Of a stretch of 64,000 nucleotides of DNA, positions 17,232-24,865 are shown piece by piece. A model generated the notes under the pieces. The model saw only the letters and a list, made by a program, of their open reading frames with translations. It ran no database searches and had not been told where the DNA came from. The position numbers and the translations under genes are program-made. Origin of the DNA: Mycobacterium simiae (GTDB lineage Bacteria; Actinomycetota; Actinomycetes; Mycobacteriales; Mycobacteriaceae); contig NZ_AP022568.1 of NCBI RefSeq assembly GCF_010727605.1, positions 3,534,001-3,598,000 on the forward strand, read 5' to 3'. The first letter of the stretch is position 1. Each line of letters begins with the position of its first letter.

Positions 17232-17893
17232 CAGCGGTCGTGATGCAACACGTCGTCGAGCGGAAGCCGCTTGGCGCGGCGAAATGTCGTGCCGGTGTAG
17301 TAGGCCGTTGGGATGGTAGTGGCGTGATAGATGTTGTCCGGCAAGGCAAGTATCGCCCGCATCTCCTCGTCGGCCAGCACGGTCACCCCGGTCCAGGTGG
17401 TGCCCAAGCCCCGCGACCGCGCGGCGAGCATGTAATTCCACGCGGCCGGCATGATCGAAGCCCAATACTTATTCGAGTTCTCACCCGTCAGCGTGACGTC
17501 CCCGTCGATGAGCTCGACGCATGGGATCACCAAGACGGGGACTTCCCCGATGTGCTCAGCAAGATAGGACGCACTGTCGGACACCTTGCGCTGCTGGCGA
17601 TTGCGCACCGGGTCATGCCTGAACCGGTTGGCGACCGCGAAAGGAGACGTGACGATGACGTCCCAGGTGCGGCGGTACACCTCGGCGATCGCGCGACGCT
17701 GCGCGGTGTCGGTGACCACGATGAAGCCCCAGTTCTGCAGGTTGGACGACGTCGGCGCCTGCACCGCGATCTCCAGGCATTCGCGGATCAGGCCCGGCGG
17801 AACAGGTTTGGTCAGATCGAGACGTTTGCGCACCGAACGCGTGGTGGTCAGCAGCGCGTCGACGGACAGATCGATGACCGGGTAGTCGCTCAT
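17228..17893 (-). CDS. Nitroreductase-family FMN oxidoreductase
   Basis: A 221-aa protein. The N-terminal TTRSVRKRLDL holds the FMN phosphate-binding Arg residues; APTSSNLQNWGFIVVTD near residue 50 is the second FMN motif, and GLGTTWTGVTVL is the family's Gly-rich end. These enzymes use NAD(P)H to reduce nitro compounds, quinones or, in some subgroups, deazaflavin-type substrates. Start ATG 17893 overlaps the stop of the RidA gene by 4 bases (ATGA). It is the last gene of a five-gene minus-strand set with RidA, aldo/keto reductase, cupin and SDR genes. Confidence 0.9.
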   Translation of the reverse strand: MSDYPVIDLSVDALLTTTRSVRKRLDLTKPVPPGLIRECLEIAVQAPTSSNLQNWGFIVVTDTAQRRAIAEVYRRTWDVIVTSPFAVANRFRHDPVRNRQQRKVSDSASYLAEHIGEVPVLVIPCVELIDGDVTLTGENSNKYWASIMPAAWNYMLAARSRGLGTTWTGVTVLADEEMRAILALPDNIYHATTIPTAYYTGTTFRRAKRLPLDDVLHHDRW

Positions 17894-18285
17894 GCCGGTA
17901 AGACAGCGACCACTTCGACTTCTACGCCAATGTTGGGCCATACCAACCCATCGATGATGGCGAGCATGGCTGCGGGCTGGTGGCGGATGATGTCTTTGCT
18001 TACTGCCATATAGGCGGCGACATTGTCGCGGCTGGTGAGCCATTGGCGCATGTAGACGATGTCGGTTAGCTTCGCGCCGGCCTTGCGGAGGGCTGCTTCG
18101 ACGTTGGCCCAGCACTGCCGGGCTTGCTCAGCGAAGTCCTCGGGTACGGTGCCGTCTTCGCGCAGCCCGGGCGTTCCGGAGACGAAAATCTGTGTGCCGC
18201 CCGTGGATATGGCAATAGCATCGGCGTATGTGGGCGCGATGTGGGCGCCCACTCCGGTGTAAATCCTGTTGGTGGTGGTGGTCAT
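17890..18285 (-). CDS. RidA (YjgF/YER057c/UK114) family protein
   Basis: A 131-aa single-domain protein ending in VEVEVVAVLPA. It has the RidA pattern ISTGGTQIFVSGTPGLREDG, a middle helix (QARQCWANVEAALRKAG), and KLTDIVYMRQWLTSRDN. Canonical RidA hydrolyses reactive enamine/imine intermediates using an Arg near residue 105. Here the equivalent region reads PAAMLAIIDGL, without an obvious Arg, so it is more likely a member of the diverse RidA subgroups that bind or process other small molecules. Coupled with the nitroreductase by a 4-base overlap. Confidence 0.88.
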   Translation of the reverse strand: MTTTTNRIYTGVGAHIAPTYADAIAISTGGTQIFVSGTPGLREDGTVPEDFAEQARQCWANVEAALRKAGAKLTDIVYMRQWLTSRDNVAAYMAVSKDIIRHQPAAMLAIIDGLVWPNIGVEVEVVAVLPA

Positions 18286-18309
18286 CTCGATACTCCTTGG
18301 TGGTGTCAG

Positions 18310-19197
18310 TTAAAGGGTGTTGAGCGTTTTGAGGTCATCGTCGCTGAGTGAAACCGTTGCTGCAGCGATGTTTTCGTCGAGGTGCTGTATCGAGGAAGTG
18401 CCGGGGATAGGCAGCATGATCGGTGAGCGCGCGAGCAGCCAGGCGAGTGCCAACTGGGATGGGCTGGCCTGGTGCGCGGCCGCGATCTTGCGCAACGGTC
18501 CGTCGGGGGCGGCCAGCGGACCGGCGCCCAGCGGAAACCACGGAATGAACGCAATACCGCGCTGGGTGCAGGCGTCCACGAGCGGCTCGGCGTCGCGTGC
18601 CATGAGGTTGTACATGTTTTGCACGGAGGCGATCGGGGTGATCGTCAACGCTGCCTCGAGCTGATCGACGCTGACCTCGGACAGGCCGATCAGTCTGATC
18701 TTGCCCTCGGCCTTCAAGTCGGCGAGCTCACCAACTTGGTCGGCCAGGGGATAGTCGGGATCGATGCGGTGTAGCTGAAGCAGCTGGATGCAGTCAACGT
18801 TCAGCCTGCGCAGGCTCATTTCGACCTGGTGGCGCAGAAACTCGGGTTTGCCCAGTGCCGTCCAGGATGCGGGTGACGGTGTGTTCGTCGCGTCGGGGCG
18901 GGTCCGCAGGCATCCGGCCTTGGTGGCCACAACGAGGTGGATGGGGTAGGGGTGCAGGGCTGTGCGAATCAAGTCCTCGGCGATGAACGGGCCGTAGGAG
19001 TCCGCGGTGTCAATAAACGTGACCCCTAGGTCGACCGCGCGGCGCAGCACCGCCACCGCCTGTTGATGGTCGCGGGGCGGACCCCAATTGCCCGGCCCAG
19101 TGAGCCGCATCGTCCCGAAGCCCAGGCGGTTGACGGCGAAGCGGCCGCCGAGTTCCAGGCTGCCTGCGGCTGCCGCGGTCGGGTGATCAGTTCGCAT
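18310..19197 (-). CDS. Aldo/keto reductase
   Basis: A 295-aa TIM-barrel NADPH reductase. The catalytic tetrad is visible: Asp and Tyr in FIDTADSYGPF (about residues 52-62), Lys in VATKAG (near 84) and His in LQLHRID (near 128). The C-terminal NADPH-binding part reads LPIPGTSSIQHLDENI. It reduces aldehydes and ketones. Start ATG 19197 puts the barrel in the usual place; the open frame continues 30 codons further but without a good site. It sits 24 bp before the RidA gene on the same strand, so an aldehyde- or quinone-detoxifying operon is likely. Confidence 0.92.
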   Translation of the reverse strand: MRTDHPTAAAAGSLELGGRFAVNRLGFGTMRLTGPGNWGPPRDHQQAVAVLRRAVDLGVTFIDTADSYGPFIAEDLIRTALHPYPIHLVVATKAGCLRTRPDATNTPSPASWTALGKPEFLRHQVEMSLRRLNVDCIQLLQLHRIDPDYPLADQVGELADLKAEGKIRLIGLSEVSVDQLEAALTITPIASVQNMYNLMARDAEPLVDACTQRGIAFIPWFPLGAGPLAAPDGPLRKIAAAHQASPSQLALAWLLARSPIMLPIPGTSSIQHLDENIAAATVSLSDDDLKTLNTL

Positions 19198-19283
19198 CCA
19201 GCGACCTCTTCCCTGTCTCGTGAATCCGCCCCGTGTCGTTGCCGTCGGCGCCGGGGTGAGAACGCGAATCGATTGGCTCGCCA

Positions 19284-19814
19284 TCAAATCGGTTCGCCGG
19301 GAAACTTCAGGTCGAAGCGCCTGCAGAGTGCGGGGACACTGTCGATGTCCATCTCCAGGTCGTAGCGCGCACAGAGTTCGTCCAAGTCCTCTTTCGGTAT
19401 TCTGTCCACGCCGCCGAGGCCGGAAAGCTCGTCGAAGAATTGCTCAAATCCGGCAGGCGAGATGATTTCCAGGATGCGCGCGGGCCCGTCGCCCGCGTTC
19501 CAGAACGTGTGCCATTGGCCCCGTGGCTTGAAAATGAAGTCGCCAGGCCCGCCGTAGAGCACCTCGTCACCAAGTAAGGCGCCTACGCGGCCCTCGATGA
19601 TCCAGCTGTATTCATCTTCCTGGTGATGGCGGTGCAGAGGCGCGGCGAGCGCTCGGGGTGACATCGGGTGCTCGAGGACTGAGAAGCGGCCTTCCGCCTG
19701 AACCTTGTCGACGATGTGCCGGACACCGACGGTCCCGAGGAACACCGACTTGCCTTCGGTGCGGCCGACAGATGCGGCCGGCGGGCCACCTGGCCTGAAG
19801 ATGTCGTCTGTCAT
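19284..19814 (-). CDS. Cupin-domain protein
   Basis: A 176-aa soluble protein with a single cupin. Motif 1 is PLHRHHQEDEYSWIIEGR (His, His and Glu ligands near residues 61-70), and motif 2 is GDFIFKPRGQWHTFWNAG with the last His. It resembles dioxygenase-like or sensor cupins of actinobacteria. No signal peptide, unlike the exported cupin at 13701. It lies between the SDR and the aldo/keto reductase genes, with an 86-bp gap to the latter and 115 bp from the former. Confidence 0.85.
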   Translation of the reverse strand: MTDDIFRPGGPPAASVGRTEGKSVFLGTVGVRHIVDKVQAEGRFSVLEHPMSPRALAAPLHRHHQEDEYSWIIEGRVGALLGDEVLYGGPGDFIFKPRGQWHTFWNAGDGPARILEIISPAGFEQFFDELSGLGGVDRIPKEDLDELCARYDLEMDIDSVPALCRRFDLKFPGEPI

Positions 19815-19862
19815 TTAATGGCCCCTTTCAACTTTCGTTCATTTCAACGGATCGTCGGTTTA

Positions 19863-19880
19863 ATCCGACGTACGTCCGAT
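19863..19880. promoter_or_regulatory. Palindrome upstream of the cupin gene
   Basis: A perfect 10-bp palindrome, GACGTACGTC (19867-19876), extends to ATC and GAT at its ends with one symmetric mismatch pair. It sits about 50 bp before ATG 19814. This suits an operator for a dimeric repressor; no partner is known. A short GC-rich inverted repeat, GGCCC/GGGCC, at 19904-19922 just downstream of the SDR stop could be a weak terminator. Confidence 0.35.
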
Positions 19881-19929
19881 TGTCTGTCGTGCCAATAGTT
19901 TTCGGCCCGCTCCCGGTGGGCCCTCCGGG

Positions 19930-20700
19930 CTAGTTTCGGCCAGCCATGAAGCCGCCGTCGACGTTGAGAATCGCGCCGGTGACCCAGCTTGCCCGGTCGG
20001 AGAGCAGATAGCTGATCGCGTTGGCGATATCTGTTGGGGTGCCGACGCGCCCCAGTGGATGAAGCGGAGCGAAACTGTCTAGCGTGGCATCGATTTCGTC
20101 CTTCGGGACCCATCGCTCAAGGGCAGGGGTTTTGACCGCCGCGGGTGCGATCGCGTTGACGCGGATGTTGTGCCCGGCAAGCTCGATAGCCAAGTTGTGG
20201 GTGAGCGCATGTAGCCCTGCTTTCTGCATCGAGTGACCCGTCGATGGGGTACGGCCGATGGCCTGATGTGCCCACATGCTGCCGATGTTGACGATGGACC
20301 CGCCCGCTCCGCGAGAGATCATCCCGGCGACGACGGTCTGCGTCAGGAAGAACAAGGCGTAGTTGAGTTCCATGAACGAGTCGTAGAACTGCTGGTCGTA
20401 CTCCAGAAATGGCCTGGGCGTGAAGATTCCGGCCGCGTTAACCAACAGTGTCGCGTCGCTGTGCTGGTCGGAAAGCGCGCGCCGCACGTCGGCGATGGCG
20501 GCGCGATCCGTCAATTCAGCGGCGATGCCCCAGGCTTGGCCCGACCGTCTGGTCAGCTCGGCGACGGTGTCGTCGACGCGCTCTTTCGAGCGCCCGATGA
20601 TCACCGCGCTGCCGCCGTGCGCAACGACGTCGGCTGCGGCCTGCCGGCCGATGCCGGCGCTGCCGCCGACAACAATGACCTTCTTGGCCTCAAAGTGCAT
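19930..20700 (-). CDS. Short-chain dehydrogenase/reductase
   Basis: A 256-aa classical SDR. NADP-binding [15 protein letters not shown] is near residue 10, the NAAGIF motif near 85, and the N-terminal catalytic Ser lies in [10 protein letters not shown]. The active-site segment reads TGHSMQKAG where classical SDRs have Y-x3-K. The Tyr therefore appears replaced by His (HSMQK), with Lys kept. It also has the typical ending [18 protein letters not shown]. Start ATG 20700 with AAGGGA upstream. Copy E of the 42-bp element lies 176 bp upstream, so this is likely the first gene of the five-gene redox operon. Confidence 0.9.
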   Translation of the reverse strand: MHFEAKKVIVVGGSAGIGRQAAADVVAHGGSAVIIGRSKERVDDTVAELTRRSGQAWGIAAELTDRAAIADVRRALSDQHSDATLLVNAAGIFTPRPFLEYDQQFYDSFMELNYALFFLTQTVVAGMISRGAGGSIVNIGSMWAHQAIGRTPSTGHSMQKAGLHALTHNLAIELAGHNIRVNAIAPAAVKTPALERWVPKDEIDATLDSFAPLHPLGRVGTPTDIANAISYLLSDRASWVTGAILNVDGGFMAGRN

Positions 20701-20843
20701 TCGGGTCCCTTTCTGGTTCTCCCGACGGCTTCGAGCGGACCGCCGTTTTTCGTATCGACAACACATGACTCCCTTAGCTGAATGTCCTGCCCAAGGGGTG
20801 ACAATTGCGGCCGGCGCGGGTGGTACTGACACTGCGGCCACAC

Positions 20844-20885
20844 GGGGTGAGCTGTCATCACCCCGATCGCCGATTCACCCGGGTG
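20844..20885 (-). promoter_or_regulatory. 42-bp composite element, copy E
   Basis: On the minus strand it begins CACCCGGGTGAATCGG, then GGGGTGATGACAG and CTCACCCC, the copy closest to the consensus. It is 176 bp before the SDR start. A further pair of half-sites (GGGGTGG and TCACCCC) lies at about 20895-20925 on the far side. Confidence 0.82.
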
Positions 20886-20960
20886 AGTGGTACGCCGCGG
20901 GGTGGATCCGCCCGCTAAGTCACCCCGCAGCTAACGATCATCGGGCGTACCCTGACCCCT

Positions 20961-21191
20961 ATGGTTAAGACCAAAACCAAGATCAGGACCTGCATCCACT
21001 GCGGCCACACATTCGATGTGCACGATCGGCGGCGTGCCGTGTCCGATCCGGAGTGGCTTCCGGTTGCATCGGTCTACTGTTCGCATGAGTGCAGCGACCA
21101 GTTCCATTGTGCGATGGGGCATTGCTGCTCGGCCCACGCGAAGGACAAGGCTCGGCGCGAGGCCGCGAAGGCACCCAAGCGCCCAACGTAG
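20961..21191 (+). CDS. Small Cys-rich, probable zinc-ribbon protein
   Basis: A 76-aa basic protein. It has CIHCGHTFDVHD (C-x2-C) near residue 11 and YCSHECSDQFHCAMGHCC near 40, then a Lys/Ala/Arg tail. The Cys pairs suggest a zinc-ribbon or treble-clef structure. It has no clear ribosome-binding site, so the transcript may be leaderless. It is divergent from the SDR gene, and the pair of half-sites near 20900 could serve it. It recalls the Cys-rich gene at 11775, though the sequences are not alike. Function unknown. Confidence 0.6.
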   Translation: MVKTKTKIRTCIHCGHTFDVHDRRRAVSDPEWLPVASVYCSHECSDQFHCAMGHCCSAHAKDKARREAAKAPKRPT

Positions 21192-21370
21192 GCCGCATCG
21201 CCGACGGACTTCTTCTCGAGCCGTGCCACCCGGTGTTCGGCCCGCACCAGCGGTCGTGTGCGGTGAGCGGGAAGCGCACGTTCCTTCCATGGTCAGAAGG
21301 GAACAGCAAGCGCGGTTTCCCAGTTCATTTCACGCACGTTTCTGGCCAATCCGCGCACTGTTCGGGGGTG

Positions 21371-24307
21371 CTAGGTCTGCTGATCCAGGGGGGCCGGGTG
21401 CCGCGGCTGGTACAGGAGTGCTCGAACCAGCGGGCGCGGTCCCACGGACCGAAGCATCTGGCTGGCCGGGCGGACCCGTACCCGCTTGGGCCACCAGAAC
21501 CAGCGTCCCATCACCGTCATGATCGACGGCGTGATGAGCGATCGCACGACGAAGGTGTCGAACATCAGCCCGAGCCCGATCGTCGTGCCGAACTGACCGA
21601 TCGCGCGGAGGTCGCTGGTGATCATCGTGGCCATGGTGACGGCGAATACCAGACCTGCCGCGGTCACCACCGGGCCGGTGAGGCCCATTCCGCGGATGAG
21701 TCCCGTTTTCAGACCGGCGCCGAGCTCCTCCTCGATTCGGGACACCAACATCAAGTTGTAGTCCGAACCCACCGCCAAAAGGACGATAAGGGCGAATTCC
21801 GTTGCCACCCAGTGCAATTGGAAGTTAAGCAGATGCTGCCAGATAAGTGTCGAGAACCCGAAGGCCGCCCCCAGCGACATCACGATCGTGCCGACGATGA
21901 CGCCCGCAGCGACCAACGCGCGGGTGACGATCACCATGATGATGAAGATGAGCACGATCGAGGCAACCGCGGCGATCAACAGGTCGTACTTGGCGCCGTT
22001 GGCGATGTCGTAGAACGTCGCGGCCGTGCCCCCGAGGTAGATGTCGGCGTTTTGCAGCGAGGTGAGTTTCAATGCCTCCTTGGCCGCGTTGCGCTCCTTG
22101 TCGACGGACGCAATTCCCTCCGTCGTCGCCGGATCCACCGAGTGGGTGATGATGAAGCGCGCGGCCTTGCCGTCCGGCGACACCATCAAGCTCAACCCCA
22201 GTTGAAAGTCCGGGTTTTGGAAGATTTCGGGCGGCAAATAGAACACGCTCTCGATCTGAGAGTCGTTGAAGGATTTGCCCATCACAGCGTTCGTGTCGGT
22301 CAGCCGGTCGAACTGATCGACGAGGTTGTCGAACGTGCTGTAGATGTTCAGCGTCGTGTCGCGGATCGCCTTTGTGACAGCGATATTCTCGGGGATGATC
22401 GCCAGCAATTCGCGTGTCGCAGTGGCCGTGTTATTGAGGTCGCTGGTGAGAGCGTGAAACTTTTCGGCCAGTTGATCGAAACCGTCGAGCGCGTCGAACA
22501 GGCTTCGTAGCGACCAGCAGATCGGGATGTCGTAGCAGTGCTTCTCCCAGTAGAAGTAACTGCGAATCGGTCTCCAGAAGTCGTCGAAATCCGCTATGTG
22601 GTCCCGGATTTCGTCCGTGATGGCCGCTGTCTCGCCAGTGGTTTTCGAGCTGTCGTCCGCGGCATCCGCGAGCTTCTGGGTTATCGCGTACTGGCGTTCC
22701 AAGAGCGTGATCTGAGTGTCGAGGAAACCGGTGATCTTTTTGATGTCGGCGACACGGTCCTTAAGGTAGTTCAGGTTGCTGCGGATCGGCGCGGTTTGCA
22801 CACTGAGCTGGAACGGAACGGATCCATCTTGAATCGGCGGTCCAAGAGGTCTGGTGATGCTCTGCACCCGTTCGATGCCGGGCACCCGGAAGATGGCTCC
22901 GGCGATCTTGTCCAGTACCAGCATGTCGGTCGGATTGCGCAGATCATGGTCCGACTCGATCATCAGCAGGTCCGGGTTCAGCCGAGCCTGTGTGAAGTGT
23001 TTATCGGCCGCGTCGTACGCCTGGACTGAGGCCGCGCTCTTCGGTAGGTAGTACAGGTCGTTGTAGCGCGGGTTGAAGCCCGACAATCCCAGAGCGCCGA
23101 CGATCGCCAGGATGACGGAGGTAGCGAGGATGGGTGCCGGCCACCGCACGATGGCCGTCGCCAGGCGGCGCCACCGGGTGTAGTTGAACTTTCGCTTCGG
23201 GTCGAACAGCCCAAAGCCGCTCGCGAACGCGATCAGCGCCGGCGTCAGGGTCACTCCGGCGGCCACCACAACCAGCAGACCGATGGCGCACGGAAACGCC
23301 AGCGAACTGAAGTAGGGCAGCCGCGTGAAATGCAGACAGGCCAACGCCCCGACGATCGTCAAACCCGAACCAAGGACCACCTTGGAGACGCCGGCGAAGG
23401 TGTCGTAGTAAGCAGCCTCACGGTCTAGTCCCCGCTCGCGACCCTCCTGATAGCGGCCCACCATGAAGATGGCGTAGTCGGTCCCGGCCGCGATGGCCAG
23501 TGCCGTGAGCAGGTTGACGGCAAAGGTCGACAGTCCCATGATGCCGGTGCTTCCCAGCAGCGCCACGACGCCGCGGCCGGTGGCCAGCCCGACGAACAGG
23601 ATGACCATCGTCAGCAGCACGGTGCCGACGGACCGATAGACGAACGCCAGCATGATCGCGATGATGATGATGGTGATGATCGTCATCTTGAACAGGCTTT
23701 CATTGCCCACCACGATCGTGTCGTCGGTCAGGGCTCCCTGACCAGCGACGTAGGCCTTCACCCCTGGCGGCGGCTGCGAGTCCGCGACGATCTGGCGAAC
23801 GGAGTCAACGGACTTGTCCCCGACGGCGCCGCCCTGGTCACCGCGCAGGTTGACCTGGACGTAGGCCGACTTGTGGTCATAGCTCTCGACACCCGACGCG
23901 GTAAATCGCTGACCCCAGAAGTCGAGCGCATGCTCGACGTGCTTGGTGTCCTGCTTCAGCTTCTTGACCAGCTCGTCGTAATACCGGTGAGCGTCTGGGC
24001 CGAGGGGCTTATCACCGACCAGGGTCACCAGCACAAGGTTGTCGGAGTCGTACTCCTTGAACTTCTCCCCGATGTGCTTCATCCCGGTCACCGAAGGCGC
24101 GTCGGACGGCGACAGGGGCACCGAAACGTCCTCGGCGACCGCCTCCAGCTGGGGGACGAAGATGTTCACGCCCACGGCGACTAGCAGCCAGATCACGACG
24201 ATCGGCAGTGCCAGCACGCGGATGCCGCGAGCAATCCGCGGTTTGCGCTCGACTTCGGTGCGCCGAGGGACAGGGATTTCGTCGGTGTCGCTCGTATTGT
24301 CGGTCAC
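21371..24307 (-). CDS. mmpL: MmpL-family RND transporter
   Basis: A 978-aa mycobacterial membrane protein large. A first span is near residue 30, a large periplasmic loop follows (about 60-200), then a five-to-six span bundle with GTDYAIFMVGRYQEGRERG near residue 280. A second periplasmic loop with coiled-coil-like segments and a second bundle (SDYNLMLVSRIEEELG) complete it. The family exports lipids or siderophores powered by the proton gradient; the Asp-Tyr pairs in DYAIF and DYNLM are the proton relay positions. It overlaps its MmpS partner by 4 bases. The type (MmpL4/5-like) is suggested by the MmpS partner, but the cargo cannot be told. Confidence 0.95.
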   Translation of the reverse strand: MTDNTSDTDEIPVPRRTEVERKPRIARGIRVLALPIVVIWLLVAVGVNIFVPQLEAVAEDVSVPLSPSDAPSVTGMKHIGEKFKEYDSDNLVLVTLVGDKPLGPDAHRYYDELVKKLKQDTKHVEHALDFWGQRFTASGVESYDHKSAYVQVNLRGDQGGAVGDKSVDSVRQIVADSQPPPGVKAYVAGQGALTDDTIVVGNESLFKMTIITIIIIAIMLAFVYRSVGTVLLTMVILFVGLATGRGVVALLGSTGIMGLSTFAVNLLTALAIAAGTDYAIFMVGRYQEGRERGLDREAAYYDTFAGVSKVVLGSGLTIVGALACLHFTRLPYFSSLAFPCAIGLLVVVAAGVTLTPALIAFASGFGLFDPKRKFNYTRWRRLATAIVRWPAPILATSVILAIVGALGLSGFNPRYNDLYYLPKSAASVQAYDAADKHFTQARLNPDLLMIESDHDLRNPTDMLVLDKIAGAIFRVPGIERVQSITRPLGPPIQDGSVPFQLSVQTAPIRSNLNYLKDRVADIKKITGFLDTQITLLERQYAITQKLADAADDSSKTTGETAAITDEIRDHIADFDDFWRPIRSYFYWEKHCYDIPICWSLRSLFDALDGFDQLAEKFHALTSDLNNTATATRELLAIIPENIAVTKAIRDTTLNIYSTFDNLVDQFDRLTDTNAVMGKSFNDSQIESVFYLPPEIFQNPDFQLGLSLMVSPDGKAARFIITHSVDPATTEGIASVDKERNAAKEALKLTSLQNADIYLGGTAATFYDIANGAKYDLLIAAVASIVLIFIIMVIVTRALVAAGVIVGTIVMSLGAAFGFSTLIWQHLLNFQLHWVATEFALIVLLAVGSDYNLMLVSRIEEELGAGLKTGLIRGMGLTGPVVTAAGLVFAVTMATMITSDLRAIGQFGTTIGLGLMFDTFVVRSLITPSIMTVMGRWFWWPKRVRVRPASQMLRSVGPRPLVRALLYQPRHPAPLDQQT

Positions 24308-24729
24308 GCGGACTTGTCCAAGCAGGAGACCTGGGCGTTGCGTCCGTTCGACTGTTGTTGATCGACAAGCTTGCCGTCAACGGTGATTCGGCATCCGATG
24401 GAGGGGGCGTCGCCCTGTGCGACGACATAGGCGAAGATGCCCGGCATTTCCGCGACTATCGTCTGCGACCACGGCAAGGTGCTGAAGTTGGCTTTCTGCG
24501 GTTGGGCGTCGGCATCCATCCAGTTGACGACGCCCGTAGTCCCGGCCGGTCCCAGGATTTCGTAGACGGCGGTCTTAGCCGCATAAGGCGGCGTCGCATC
24601 CCGGCGGTCGGGCTTGGGCAAGCCGGCGCCCGGGAAGACGCCATGCAGCCGGTCCACGGCAACACCGCCGATGATCAGCGCCACGGCTACCACCAGTGGC
24701 ACCCATCCACGTTTCAGAAGCGTAAACAC
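24304..24729 (-). CDS. mmpS: MmpS-family accessory protein
   Basis: A 141-aa protein with one N-terminal membrane span (WVPLVVAVALIIGG) and a periplasmic beta-rich domain. It has the family features YEILGPAGTTGVVNWMD, then LPWSQTIVAE, and SIGCRITVDGKLVDQQ with a disulfide pair (GCRIT and VSCLD). MmpS proteins assist the adjacent MmpL during export. Start ATG 24729. The promoter probably lies in the 136 bp before it, which also separates it from the MFS gene's 3' end. Confidence 0.95.
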   Translation of the reverse strand: MFTLLKRGWVPLVVAVALIIGGVAVDRLHGVFPGAGLPKPDRRDATPPYAAKTAVYEILGPAGTTGVVNWMDADAQPQKANFSTLPWSQTIVAEMPGIFAYVVAQGDAPSIGCRITVDGKLVDQQQSNGRNAQVSCLDKSA

Positions 24730-24865
24730 CGTGCCTCCTGCTGGGGAGTGCTCGAAGGCCTGATATTAGGGCATTTCATCGTGTCCGGCACCGTTGCGCA
24801 AACGCGATTGCGGTCGAGTTAATTCCCGCGCAGCGCGGTGGACTGACGGATTGCAACCGCGGAAG

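Noticed and set aside
21089..22510. 473-codon plus-strand frame
   Set aside because: Antisense to mmpL; Arg/His/Gln-rich with no domain.
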